Position numbers and translations under genes: made by a program. The notes beneath the pieces were generated by a model. The model was not told the origin of the DNA and searched no databases. It saw only the letters and a program-made list of their open reading frames with translations. Shown here in pieces: positions 1 to 4,781 of a stretch of DNA of 5,469 nt. This stretch comes from Deltaproteobacteria bacterium. Its GTDB lineage: Bacteria > Desulfobacterota > G020345765. The DNA lies in contig JAUWWP010000210.1 of NCBI GenBank assembly GCA_030616835.1, positions 1 through 5,469 on the forward strand, given 5' to 3'. Numbering within the stretch: the stretch's first letter is position 1; every line of letters begins with the position of its first letter.

Positions 1-202
1 CCAGGTTCTCCTCGTTCAGCTCGCCCGGGTAGTGGTACTCGATCCCGTCGAGGAGAGGCCCGAGCCCGTCCACCGCGCGCGCCGTCCATTCTACTGCGGT
101 CTGCTCCTTCGCCTCCGGATGATAGCCGCCCGGCATGAAGCGGGTCGCATTGGGTCCGAGCCCCCAGATGCCGATGGAGTTCTTCAGGCTTTTCGCGCTC
201 AT
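1..202 (-). CDS. Xylose isomerase-like TIM-barrel protein, N-terminal part
   Basis: This is the first 67 codons of a gene whose rest lies beyond the left window edge. The ATG at 202 has a strong Shine-Dalgarno site (AGGAGG at 209-214, 6-base gap). The protein opens with SIGIWGLGPNATRF, then PGGYHPE, then a conserved-looking IEYHYPGELNEENL. This layout resembles the beginning of the sugar isomerase/AP-endonuclease-2-like TIM barrels annotated as xylose isomerase: a first beta strand carrying substrate-pocket aromatics, then a strand with E and H. Known family members interconvert aldoses and ketoses in the cytoplasm with divalent metals; the substrate here is not readable because the metal-binding residues lie further downstream. 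Its codons (GCG, CGC, CTG, GGC) are much richer in GC than those of every other gene in the window, so it may be transferred DNA or an assembly join. The family call is from recognition of motifs only. Confidence 0.62.
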   Translation of the reverse strand, partial: MSAKSLKNSIGIWGLGPNATRFMPGGYHPEAKEQTAVEWTARAVDGLGPLLDGIEYHYPGELNEENL

Positions 203-441
203 TGTCTTCCTCCTTGGAAATTTAGAAAGCGTGGTATGTCAAGGCAAAAAGCAAGGGTTGACCCCTGCAATTTCATTGTTGCGAAATATTTTTTCTTCTG
301 TCTAGACCTCGGCCTATAACATGATGTAAGGCTCTGGTGCATCAAGTCTCGGCTGTCTGGGCATAAATTGCAAGCATATCTTTTAATACCCATGTCAAGT
401 TGTTTTAGAACCAACTTCCCTCTCTTCTTTTTTTGACCCTT
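203..441. other. AT-rich non-coding stretch
   Basis: Apart from the ribosome binding site of the isomerase-like gene, I see no supportable gene. Reading frames on both strands across here (for example a minus frame over 199-414 that runs through the ribosome binding site of the neighbour) lack recognisable motifs and good starts. The shift from GC-rich to AT-rich sequence occurs at its left edge, about 203-225. Confidence 0.5.
209..214 (-). promoter_or_regulatory. Shine-Dalgarno site of the isomerase-like gene
   Basis: AGGAGG reading on the minus strand sits 6 bases before the ATG at 202 and fixes this start. No convincing -10/-35 pair was found upstream: a perfect TTGACA at 237-242 has no -10-like hexamer at 16-18 bases. 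Confidence 0.7.
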
Positions 442-603
442 TTAAAAAGGCATAGCTCGGCGCCGTCTCCACCTGTGAGGATGACTCCGCTGGTAATGTC
501 CTCTGATACTTGTCGGAAGCCCCTTTTTACCTACCTTTACCCGCTTCCCACAAACCTTACAAGTAAAATACTTGACCTTCTGATTAGAGATTTTTTTATC
601 CAT
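442..603 (-). CDS. Small C2H2-like zinc-finger protein (53 residues)
   Basis: This short frame starts at the ATG at 603 and ends with TAA at 442-444. Residues 13-19 read FTCKVCG, and residues 35-42 read GHYQRSHP, giving Cys15-x2-Cys18-x17-His36-x4-His41. This is the spacing logic of a single zinc finger, with a loop longer than in a classical C2H2 finger. A glycine-containing turn (GKKGLP) lies between the two halves, and the C-terminus is strongly basic (HRWRRRRAMPF). Together these suggest a small zinc-binding protein that contacts nucleic acid. The role is inference and I do not recognise a named family. The ribosome binding site is weak (GGTG a few bases before ATG). The frame is open upstream to a TAG but holds no better start. 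It stands alone in a large gap, with an 11-base-arm hairpin about 65 bases upstream. The coding call rests on the ordered Cys/His pairs and basic tail. Confidence 0.62.
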   Translation of the reverse strand: MDKKISNQKVKYFTCKVCGKRVKVGKKGLPTSIRGHYQRSHPHRWRRRRAMPF

Positions 604-667
604 AAAACACCAATATTCCAGTGAGGGGCAGAAAAGTACTTTAAATAACGCCTCAGAATCGCCTGTA

Positions 668-700
668 TTGAGAGATCTCTACCATAGTAAGATCTCTTAA
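668..700. repeat. Inverted repeat upstream of the zinc-finger gene
   Basis: TTGAGAGATCT and AGATCTCTTAA are 11-base arms (10 Watson-Crick pairs and one G-T) around an 11-base spacer. No run of T follows on either strand, so it is not a typical intrinsic terminator. Its place about 65 bases before the ATG at 603 would suit an operator or a 5' leader hairpin. Confidence 0.55.
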
Positions 701-768
701 TATTAGTGGACCTGCCCTTTTCCCCTTGAGTAAGCACATTATGGTCTCTTTTTCAGTCTTTTAAATTA

Positions 769-847
769 GGGGCCAGCCTCTGGAGCAGGGTCTGTGGAAA
801 CCTGGAGAAAAGGTGCAAAGGAAAAAACCTTTTCTCAAACCAGCCCC
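769..847. repeat. Nested inverted repeats, possible structured RNA
   Basis: An outer pair GGGGC (769-773) and GCCCC (843-847) encloses a perfect 10-base stem, GAGAAAAGGT (805-814) with ACCTTTTCTC (827-836), around a 12-base loop. A smaller hairpin, CCAG (773-776) with CTGG (780-783), shares one base with the outer stem and would compete with it. Short flanking CTG/CAG pairs (802-804 with 841-843) could extend the long stem past an AAAC bulge. The nesting resembles a folded RNA more than a terminator. I do not recognise an RNA family, and the transcribed strand is unknown; the neighbouring genes run on the minus strand. Confidence 0.4.
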
Positions 848-870
848 ATTTTTAATGCTACGGCCCAGGG

Positions 871-906
871 AGCTATTCCTGAGGATACCGCAGGGGTTTA
901 ATAGCT
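871..906. repeat. Bulged hairpin, AGCTATT arms
   Basis: AGCTATT (871-877) pairs perfectly with AATAGCT (900-906). Inside lies CCTGAGG / CCGCAGG around an ATA loop, with one mismatch. A five-base bulge (895-899) separates the two stems. It adjoins the structure at 769-847, so the two may form one folded unit. Confidence 0.45.
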
Positions 907-989
907 GTCCTCCAAGCAAGCTTATATGCCATATCCTTCAACTTGTATAAATTTATTTTCTCTGAGTTCTATATATTCCTTAGTCTTGC

Positions 990-1097
990 TTAACTTACTA
1001 ATCGGACAACTATTCTACCAATTAAATATGTAATGATTATCAAGGCGACCCAATAAAAAAGCCGTCTTAATTTTCGCCTTCTTATCCGCCAGGACAT
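990..1097 (-). CDS. Possible small basic single-pass membrane protein (35 residues)
   Basis: A short frame starts at the ATG at 1097, inside the last codons of the PilZ gene (16-base overlap), and ends with TAA at 990-992. The product begins with MSWRIRRRKLRR, seven Arg or Lys residues in the first twelve, followed by a hydrophobic run, LFYWVALIIITYLIG, long enough to cross the membrane, and then RIVVRLVS. This positive-inside pattern is what one expects of a small inner-membrane protein. The overlap would allow translation coupled to the PilZ gene, since no strong Shine-Dalgarno site is seen before the ATG. The frame is short, AT-rich sequence readily encodes hydrophobic runs, and I know no family, so this is tentative. 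Confidence 0.3.
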   Translation of the reverse strand: MSWRIRRRKLRRLFYWVALIIITYLIGRIVVRLVS

Positions 1098-1492
1098 TTG
1101 CTTGCTAAATTATGAATCTTTCTTTTAAACCTTTCAGTCACTTGCCTAGCTCTTATTAAACTCAATTTGAAAATGAGATCCTCCAGCTTCTTAACATCGT
1201 CTGCAACAAGAAATTGAATACCGATACCGGGATCTAATTTTCTCCGGGCAGCTTCTTCTTCCTCGATTATATAGACTACTCTTCCGATAGTCTTGACCTC
1301 TCCGAGACCTTCGGGAAAGAAGATAGTTAATTTAATTTCGGAGTTCAGAGCTGGGTATGGTGATGTAGTCTTCAAAAACATTCCGCCTTTACTAATGTTC
1401 TTAGTAAACTCTTCCATCATGAAATCAGCATTAGCGATTCTTATCCTGATGGCATAATCAAATCGAGTATCTTTTCTCTTTTCATTCTTCAT
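1082..1492 (-). CDS. PilZ domain protein (likely cyclic di-GMP receptor)
   Basis: The 136-residue product is essentially one PilZ domain. Near the N-terminus is an RxxxR motif (Arg6 and Arg10 in KRKDTRF). A second motif, N-I-S-K-G-G at 32-37, matches the D/NxSxxG consensus. The beta strands follow, ending in DPGIGIQF at 87-94, and a Lys/Arg-rich helical tail runs from about 98 to 130. In known PilZ proteins these two motifs bind cyclic di-GMP, and the protein then alters motility, exopolysaccharide output or a partner enzyme in the cytoplasm. Both motifs are intact here, so binding is plausible; the output is unknown. The ATG at 1492 has no Shine-Dalgarno site of its own; a tiny ORF with a good site lies just upstream in the same frame (1505-1537). 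A possible small membrane protein overlaps its stop. Confidence 0.85.
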   Translation of the reverse strand: MKNEKRKDTRFDYAIRIRIANADFMMEEFTKNISKGGMFLKTTSPYPALNSEIKLTIFFPEGLGEVKTIGRVVYIIEEEEAARRKLDPGIGIQFLVADDVKKLEDLIFKLSLIRARQVTERFKRKIHNLASKCPGG

Positions 1493-1504
1493 ATTTTTTT
1501 GAGA

Positions 1505-1528
1505 TTAAGCCAGCCATACAGGGCTTAA
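1505..1528 (-). promoter_or_regulatory. Hairpin in the PilZ 5' leader
   Basis: TTAAGCC (1505-1511) and GGCTTAA (1522-1528) form a perfect 7-base stem with a 10-base loop. It ends 12 bases before the PilZ ATG and covers most of the leader ORF including its stop, so ribosomes translating the leader would melt it. A regulatory role is inference. Confidence 0.4.
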
Positions 1529-1537
1529 AACGCCCAT
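1505..1537 (-). CDS. Ten-residue leader ORF ahead of PilZ
   Basis: ATG at 1537 follows GGAGG by 5 bases and encodes MGVLSPVWLA before TAA at 1505-1507. It is in the same frame as the PilZ gene, whose ATG lies 12 bases further on and has no ribosome binding site. It may be a leader peptide that loads ribosomes for PilZ, or the remnant of an N-terminal extension cut by the TAA. The PilZ domain is complete from its own ATG, which favours a leader. Confidence 0.35.
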   Translation of the reverse strand: MGVLSPVWLA

Positions 1538-1542
1538 TTATT

Positions 1543-1547
1543 CCTCC
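1543..1547 (-). promoter_or_regulatory. Shine-Dalgarno site serving the leader ORF
   Basis: GGAGG on the minus strand, 5 bases before the ATG at 1537. It is the only good ribosome binding site upstream of the PilZ gene, but lies about 50 bases from the PilZ start, so PilZ translation probably depends on coupling. Confidence 0.5.
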
Positions 1548-1591
1548 AAGTCTTCTTCTCCACCTTGATTGCTGAGCTTTCCTTTACTGCT

Positions 1592-1834
1592 TTAAGATCC
1601 CGGTCTTAACACCAGTTCCTTCAGGTCATCGATAATTTGGTTATAATTACCTTTATACATATGCTTAACAATTTTTTTAATTTCATATTTGTTGAAGTAA
1701 GCTATGAGAGCTCTAAAAACTGCTTGGGCATCCCCGAGTCATGTCTCTTTAGTTATCTCTTTTATCTCTCCTCGCTTCACCCGGTCTTCTAATCGGTCCC
1801 GGTACTGATCTAATATTTTGCGCTGCCTCCTCAT
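1592..1834 (-). pseudogene. Small helical protein interrupted by in-frame TGA
   Basis: A frame with a strong Shine-Dalgarno site (AGGAGG at 1842-1847, 7-base gap) starts at the ATG at 1834. It runs 31 codons (MRRQRKILDQYRDRLEDRV and on) to a TGA at 1739-1741. Past the TGA the same frame stays open for 48 codons to TAA at 1592-1594. That part still looks like a protein: DAQAVFRALIAYF, then YEIKKIVKHMYKGNYNQI, then IDDLKELVL. The amphipathic helical character and charge continue across the stop, so I read it as one 80-codon gene broken by a nonsense change. Alternatives are a sequencing error, readthrough, or a genuine 31-residue product. I recognise no family. The sequence just after the TGA forms only a short hairpin too close to it for a bacterial selenocysteine element. 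Confidence 0.5.
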
Positions 1835-1841
1835 CTTTCAT

Positions 1842-1847
1842 CCTCCT
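1842..1847 (-). promoter_or_regulatory. Shine-Dalgarno site deciding the start at 1834
   Basis: AGGAGG on the minus strand, 7 bases before the ATG at 1834. An ATG at 1841 directly abuts this site and opens a different frame that closes quickly, so 1834 is preferred. Confidence 0.6.
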
Positions 1848-1900
1848 TTTCTCTTTTACTCTACTTTCAGTGTGCCCTCCTTTACCACCGAAGAAGTTTT

Positions 1901-1989
1901 ACCCCGTTAGAAATCCGCCTTAGGCGAACTAAAGCCCCGTGTGAGACCCGTAATACCCTGGCCCCATTAGACAATTTGTCTAACGGGGT
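1901..1989. repeat. 89-base element with 11-base terminal inverted repeats
   Basis: ACCCCGTTAGA (1901-1911) and TCTAACGGGGT (1979-1989) are perfect inverted copies at the two ends. Inside are a CGCC-TTA-GGCG hairpin (1916-1926) and, at the right end, a second palindrome, CCCCATTAGACA (1962-1973) with TGTCTAACGGGG (1977-1988), with one mismatch that becomes G-U in minus-strand RNA. The right arm can thus pair either with the far end or locally. There is no coding capacity. The form fits a small palindromic intergenic repeat (REP- or MITE-like). It begins right after the stop of the holin-like gene, so in RNA the right hairpin could also help end that transcript, although no T run follows. Confidence 0.6.
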
Positions 1990-2250
1990 TTACCTGGGGC
2001 TTTCAGCTTTAGAGAAAAGATTATACAAGAGGGCAATCAGTATCCCACCAATAAAACCGTTGATGAATCCCCAGATTAGGCCGATGATACTACCCGGGAA
2101 GTAGCTTATTGAATAAGCAAGGTAAAATTGATTTAGTGCAATCAGAGTACCGCCTCCTCCTTTAAACCGAATCCAGATGGTAGCCAAAAATACAGTAGCT
2201 CCCCAGACAATTCCCAAACTAAGCCCCAGCGGAGCTGCCTTCCATTTCAT
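1990..2250 (-). CDS. Small two-helix membrane protein, holin-like
   Basis: The 86-residue product has two predicted membrane helices. The first spans about residues 7-28 (PLGLSLGIVWGATVFLATIW). The second spans about 54-78 (SIIGLIWGFINGFIGG, then ILIALLYNLF). A short glycine-rich and aromatic loop separates them (GGGGTL, then YLAYSISYFPG). The repeated small-residue pattern GLxLGIxWG and IIGxIWGFxxGFIGG is one I associate with small proteins often annotated as bacteriophage holin in environmental bacteria; their true role is uncertain and no phage genes are nearby. The start is set by AAGGAGGT at 2258-2265, which gives an 8-base gap to the ATG at 2250. A GTG at 2259 in the same frame overlaps that site and is unlikely. 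All Trp codons are TGG. Its stop abuts the palindromic element. Confidence 0.68.
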   Translation of the reverse strand: MKWKAAPLGLSLGIVWGATVFLATIWIRFKGGGGTLIALNQFYLAYSISYFPGSIIGLIWGFINGFIGGILIALLYNLFSKAESPR

Positions 2251-2257
2251 TCGCCTC

Positions 2258-2265
2258 ACCTCCTT
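2258..2265 (-). promoter_or_regulatory. Shine-Dalgarno site deciding the holin-like start
   Basis: AAGGAGGT on the minus strand lies 8 bases before ATG 2250 (counting from AGGAGG) and overlaps an in-frame GTG at 2259, which therefore cannot be the start. Confidence 0.75.
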
Positions 2266-2341
2266 AATTTTTAACTGATGCCAGGAATAAACGGGAAGGA
2301 GAAAGAGATGCTCAAAGAGATTCCGGAAGTAAGGGGGTCAA

Positions 2342-2518
2342 CTATTTATTTGCCTGAGTCTCTTCCCTTTCATCCTCAAGTATTAACTGAACCAGGCAAT
2401 TGCCCAGTTGAAATTTATCCCCATGACTTATAACTATTTAATCTATCCGGGAACCGTGGGAAAAAGTTCCATTGGTGCCCTTTAGAGTCAATAGTCCGGG
2501 TTTGACCCTGATTACCTC
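2342..2518 (-). pseudogene. Remnant of an FHA domain, C-terminal half
   Basis: Directly after the TAG stop of the receiver gene, the same frame continues with codons that read as the second half of an FHA domain. The stretch KGTNGTFSHGSRI matches the family's S/GTNGTxVNGxxI signature. After an in-frame TAA (2438-2440) the frame resumes with IVISHGDKFQLG, the typical strand with GDxIxLG, and ends ILEDEREETQANK before TAG at 2342-2344. FHA domains bind phosphothreonine peptides. The first half, with the phosphate-contacting GR and SxxH motifs, is missing, and there is no start codon, so this cannot fold as a working domain. An ancestral receiver-FHA fusion, or an adjacent FHA gene that lost its front, are both possible. 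Confidence 0.6.
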
Positions 2519-2884
2519 CTACAGGAGGGATTTTACCTTCTCAACCAGCTCCTGATAATTGCTGGATTTTGTTAAAAAATCATCTGCCTCTGATTGCACT
2601 GCCAGCTTCTTGAGCTCATCCTGATCTTTGACAGAATAAAGGATTATCTTCATTTCCTTATAAATATTACTCTCCTTGAGAATTTTGCAAATCTTGTCTC
2701 CCCCAAGAGTAGGCATAGTTACATCCATTACTATTAAATGAGGTTTAATTTTCGCTACTTTCAGGCTTGTGCCTAATGGCTGATCTGAGGTAAATACGGA
2801 ATATCCTGCTCGGGTAAGGACATCTTTTGCTATTTCTAAAAGTACCTTATCATCATCAATTATTAGAATTCTTTTCTTTTCCAT
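2519..2884 (-). CDS. Stand-alone CheY-like response regulator receiver
   Basis: The 121-residue product is one receiver domain. The acidic pocket is Asp10-Asp11-Asp12 (IIDDDK), the phosphoacceptor is Asp54 (VMDVTMP), the conserved hydroxyl residue is Ser84 (ILYS) and the conserved Lys is Lys106 (FLTKS). All catalytic positions are therefore present. Receivers take phosphate from a sensor kinase; with no output domain attached, it would act by binding a partner. No kinase is in the window. The ATG at 2884 follows GAGG by 6 bases. The same frame carries an FHA remnant after the TAG, so this protein may once have been longer, as receiver-FHA fusions are plausible in bacteria. It is separated from the upstream phosphatase gene by about 210 bases, so it probably has its own promoter, although none is obvious. 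Confidence 0.85.
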   Translation of the reverse strand: MEKKRILIIDDDKVLLEIAKDVLTRAGYSVFTSDQPLGTSLKVAKIKPHLIVMDVTMPTLGGDKICKILKESNIYKEMKIILYSVKDQDELKKLAVQSEADDFLTKSSNYQELVEKVKSLL

Positions 2885-3075
2885 TTTTAGCCTCTTGTCT
2901 GGCAGAAATTGCCTTTCTTCGTTAAAGAATAAGTAATTTTTGATTGCATATAACCAATGTTTTTTCCAATACTAAAAATAATCTGATTTTTCTTCTTCTG
3001 AATTATCCCTGTAAAAAAGATTTTCATATTTGGGAAGAAAGAAGTCATATATTCATCCTGAAAAACAATAGTTCA

Positions 3076-3090
3076 ATTAGCTAAGCTAAT
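3076..3090. repeat. Palindrome behind the phosphatase gene
   Basis: ATTAGCT and AGCTAAT are perfect 7-base arms around one base. It lies 6 bases beyond the phosphatase stop and about 190 bases before the receiver gene. It has no T run, so it could be a protein-binding site or a weak hairpin; chance in AT-rich DNA cannot be excluded. Confidence 0.3.
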
Positions 3091-3096
3091 AAATAT

Positions 3097-3843
3097 CTAT
3101 GTATTTCCCTCCCTCATAGTTTTTTTGAAAATGTGAATTTCCCAACCACGCTCTTTTGCTAAACGCCTAAGTTTCGGATCAGGATTTACAACAATAGGAT
3201 GATTTACTCTTTCAAGCATTGGAACATCAGATATGGAATCAGTATAAAAAAATGTCTCACCTATGTTCTTACCAAGTGAAAGAAGAAATTTTTCCGCAAC
3301 AATTAGCTTTCCATGACCAAAACAAATTGGTTCAATTATCTCACCAGTTATAATTCCATTTTTCAATCTTGCCCAATTGGAAATAAGATAAGGAACATTT
3401 AAGAATTGACGGAGAGCTTCAGCTATATACTTCGGTCAAGCCGTGAGAAGAACAACAATATCCCCTTTAGCAAGATGTTTTTGAACAAGTTTCACTCCCT
3501 TTTTATAGATACGTTTACGGATCATTTTTTCAAAGCATTCAAATGATTCTTTGCGTATTATTTCATTATGAATCCCCTTTAGTACACGAAATGCAATGTG
3601 GTATATACGCTCACCAGTAACAAGGTTAAAACTATGGAGATTTGCGTATAAGGGTCCTAGAATCAGATAACGGAATTTAACTATTCCTTTTTTAAATAGA
3701 TGATATGTTCCCAAAAGGCCGGTAGAACCTTTTACAAGAGTACGGTCTACATCAAAAAAATCTACATTTATATATTTTCTACTATTTGATGTCTTCCTTA
3801 TTTCTAGCAGCGATTTTATTGTCTTCTCTTTACTTCTTTCCAA
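3097..3843 (-). pseudogene. HAD-family (IB type) phosphatase with in-frame TGA
   Basis: Read through one TGA (3436-3438, codon 136), this is a 248-codon HAD hydrolase close to the SerB-like HAD-IB group. Motif I is FFDVDRTLV (nucleophile Asp31, acid/base Asp33). Motif II is VVLLTA with Thr134. Motif III is Lys179 in GHGKLIVAE. Motif IV is YTDSISDVPML with Asp202 and Asp206. A cap region lies between motifs I and II. Such enzymes remove phosphate from serine phosphate or lipid and nucleotide phosphates; the substrate is not readable. The TGA falls directly after LLTA, where relatives usually have Ser (TAS or SAS-P), so a TCA-to-TGA change is the simplest reading. The start is also poor: the only start-like codon is TTG at 3843, without a Shine-Dalgarno site. 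The rest of the frame is well conserved, so decay would be recent, or the stop is a sequence error. Confidence 0.72.
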
Positions 3844-3925
3844 AAATTTAGTTTTATATTGCCTATTCCTGCGAAATTAATCACCGATTCCTGAGATGAT
3901 GGGTCTTTCCATTCTATCTACTTAG

Positions 3926-4780
3926 CTACAAAGGATAAAATATAGCACCCAGAGAACCAGGTCCAGCATGGGTAGTGATGCTGGCGCTTATCGTAGTCCT
4001 TATGGTTTCAGCACAATTGAACCTTCCCTTTATGGTTTTAAGTAGATTATCTCCCTCCAATATGGCCATGGCATCAACCACCACAACCTTTATGGGAACA
4101 CCTTGCACTATATCCTTTTCCATCAATGTAAGCATCCTCTCTATAGCTTTATCTCTTCCTATAGCTTTATCCTTAGTTATGATCTCTCCATCTTCCATAG
4201 TTAAAATGGGCTTCATACCTAATAAACCAGCCGTAATACCGGTTATTCTCTTTACCCTTCCACCCTTTACCATATATTCCAAGGTATCAACATAAAAATA
4301 GGCCTTTACTTCTTTTATAAGGGTGTCTATTAGCCTCTTTACATAATCCTTGTCCTTTCCCTCACGAGCTGCCATTGCAGCCTCAAGGGCTATCAGTCCA
4401 GATCCCATATCGAGCATCCTGGTATCTATGGCCATAACTTCGGGGGGCTTTCCTTTTTTCTTCTTATTGAATATATCCTGTGCGATTGATGCATTTCTAT
4501 ATATGTTGGCCAATTTAGAAGAAATATGGATGGAAAAAATGGTGCCAGCCTCTTTACCCAGATCGACATAGACCTTGACAAATTCAGCGGAGGTAGGGGA
4601 TCCGGTTCTGGGAGGCTCCTTATAGGTCTTAAGCATTTTGCAGAAATCCTCATATTTTACATCCAACTCACGAAACTCCCTATCCGGGAAAACTATAGAT
4701 GAGGAAAGAACGGTTATCCCATATTGATCGACGAAGGGCTTTGGAACATTGGATGCCGCATCGGTAACAATTTTGATCAT
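3926..4780 (-). CDS. DegV family fatty-acid-binding protein
   Basis: The 284-residue product is full length for the family (about 280). The N-terminus is IKIVTDAASNVPK, matching the TDSxxDxP start. Next come PRTGSPTSAEF (57-67), ISSKLANIYRNA (86-97) and IDTRMLDMGSG (118-128), the segments that shape the lipid carboxylate pocket. Then comes LEYMVKGGRV (167-176) followed by GLLGMKPIL (185-193), and HAGPGSLGAIFYP (271-283) at the end. Members (FakB in Gram-positives) hold a fatty acid for phosphorylation by FakA or otherwise carry it in the cytoplasm; no kinase gene is in view. The ATG at 4780 follows GAGG by 6 bases. One base separates it from the stop of the reading-frame tail of the broken acyl-CoA synthetase, suggesting a former operon with translational coupling. 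No internal stops are present, so the gene looks functional. Confidence 0.9.
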   Translation of the reverse strand: MIKIVTDAASNVPKPFVDQYGITVLSSSIVFPDREFRELDVKYEDFCKMLKTYKEPPRTGSPTSAEFVKVYVDLGKEAGTIFSIHISSKLANIYRNASIAQDIFNKKKKGKPPEVMAIDTRMLDMGSGLIALEAAMAAREGKDKDYVKRLIDTLIKEVKAYFYVDTLEYMVKGGRVKRITGITAGLLGMKPILTMEDGEIITKDKAIGRDKAIERMLTLMEKDIVQGVPIKVVVVDAMAILEGDNLLKTIKGRFNCAETIRTTISASITTHAGPGSLGAIFYPL

Positions 4781-4781
4781 T

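Larger units (their letters stand above)
604..989. other. Gene-poor gap with inverted repeats
   Basis: No gene can be supported here. A 66-residue minus frame over 537-737 overlaps the zinc-finger gene out of frame and has no motif. A 19-codon minus frame from an ATG at 932 is too short to call. The stretch does hold three clear inverted repeats, listed separately (668-700, 769-847, 871-906). Confidence 0.55.

Noticed and set aside
237..242. Perfect TTGACA as -35 box for the isomerase-like gene
   Set aside because: No -10-like hexamer is found 16-18 bases downstream.
32..319. Plus-strand 95-codon open frame
   Set aside because: It overlaps the isomerase-like gene on the opposite strand, has no motif or good ribosome binding site, and runs across the composition break.
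537..737. Minus-strand 66-codon frame overlapping the zinc-finger gene
   Set aside because: The overlapping frame with paired Cys and His residues is much more protein-like; this one shows no motif and ends inside it.
769..906. 6S RNA, tmRNA or signal recognition RNA
   Set aside because: The conserved cores of these RNAs could not be found on either strand; only generic stems are present.
915..932. Near-match to a sigma-54 promoter on the minus strand (TGGCAT ... TTGC)
   Set aside because: The distance between the GG and GC elements is one base too long, and sigma-54 sites need strict spacing.
1990..2250. Prophage origin for the holin-like gene
   Set aside because: No lysin, structural or integrase gene is present; the holin label for this family is by similarity only.
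1500..3440. Alternative genetic code or selenocysteine use explaining the in-frame TGA codons
   Set aside because: TAG and TAA also interrupt nearby frames, TGG is used normally for Trp, long genes such as degV have no TGA, and no convincing SECIS-like hairpin is seen after either TGA.
3975..4571. Plus-strand hydrophobic open frames across degV
   Set aside because: They are antisense shadows of the well-supported degV gene; their Ser/Leu/Ile-rich composition is what antisense of this gene gives.
4426..4653. Minus-strand 75-codon frame inside degV
   Set aside because: Out of frame within degV and without any recognisable motif.
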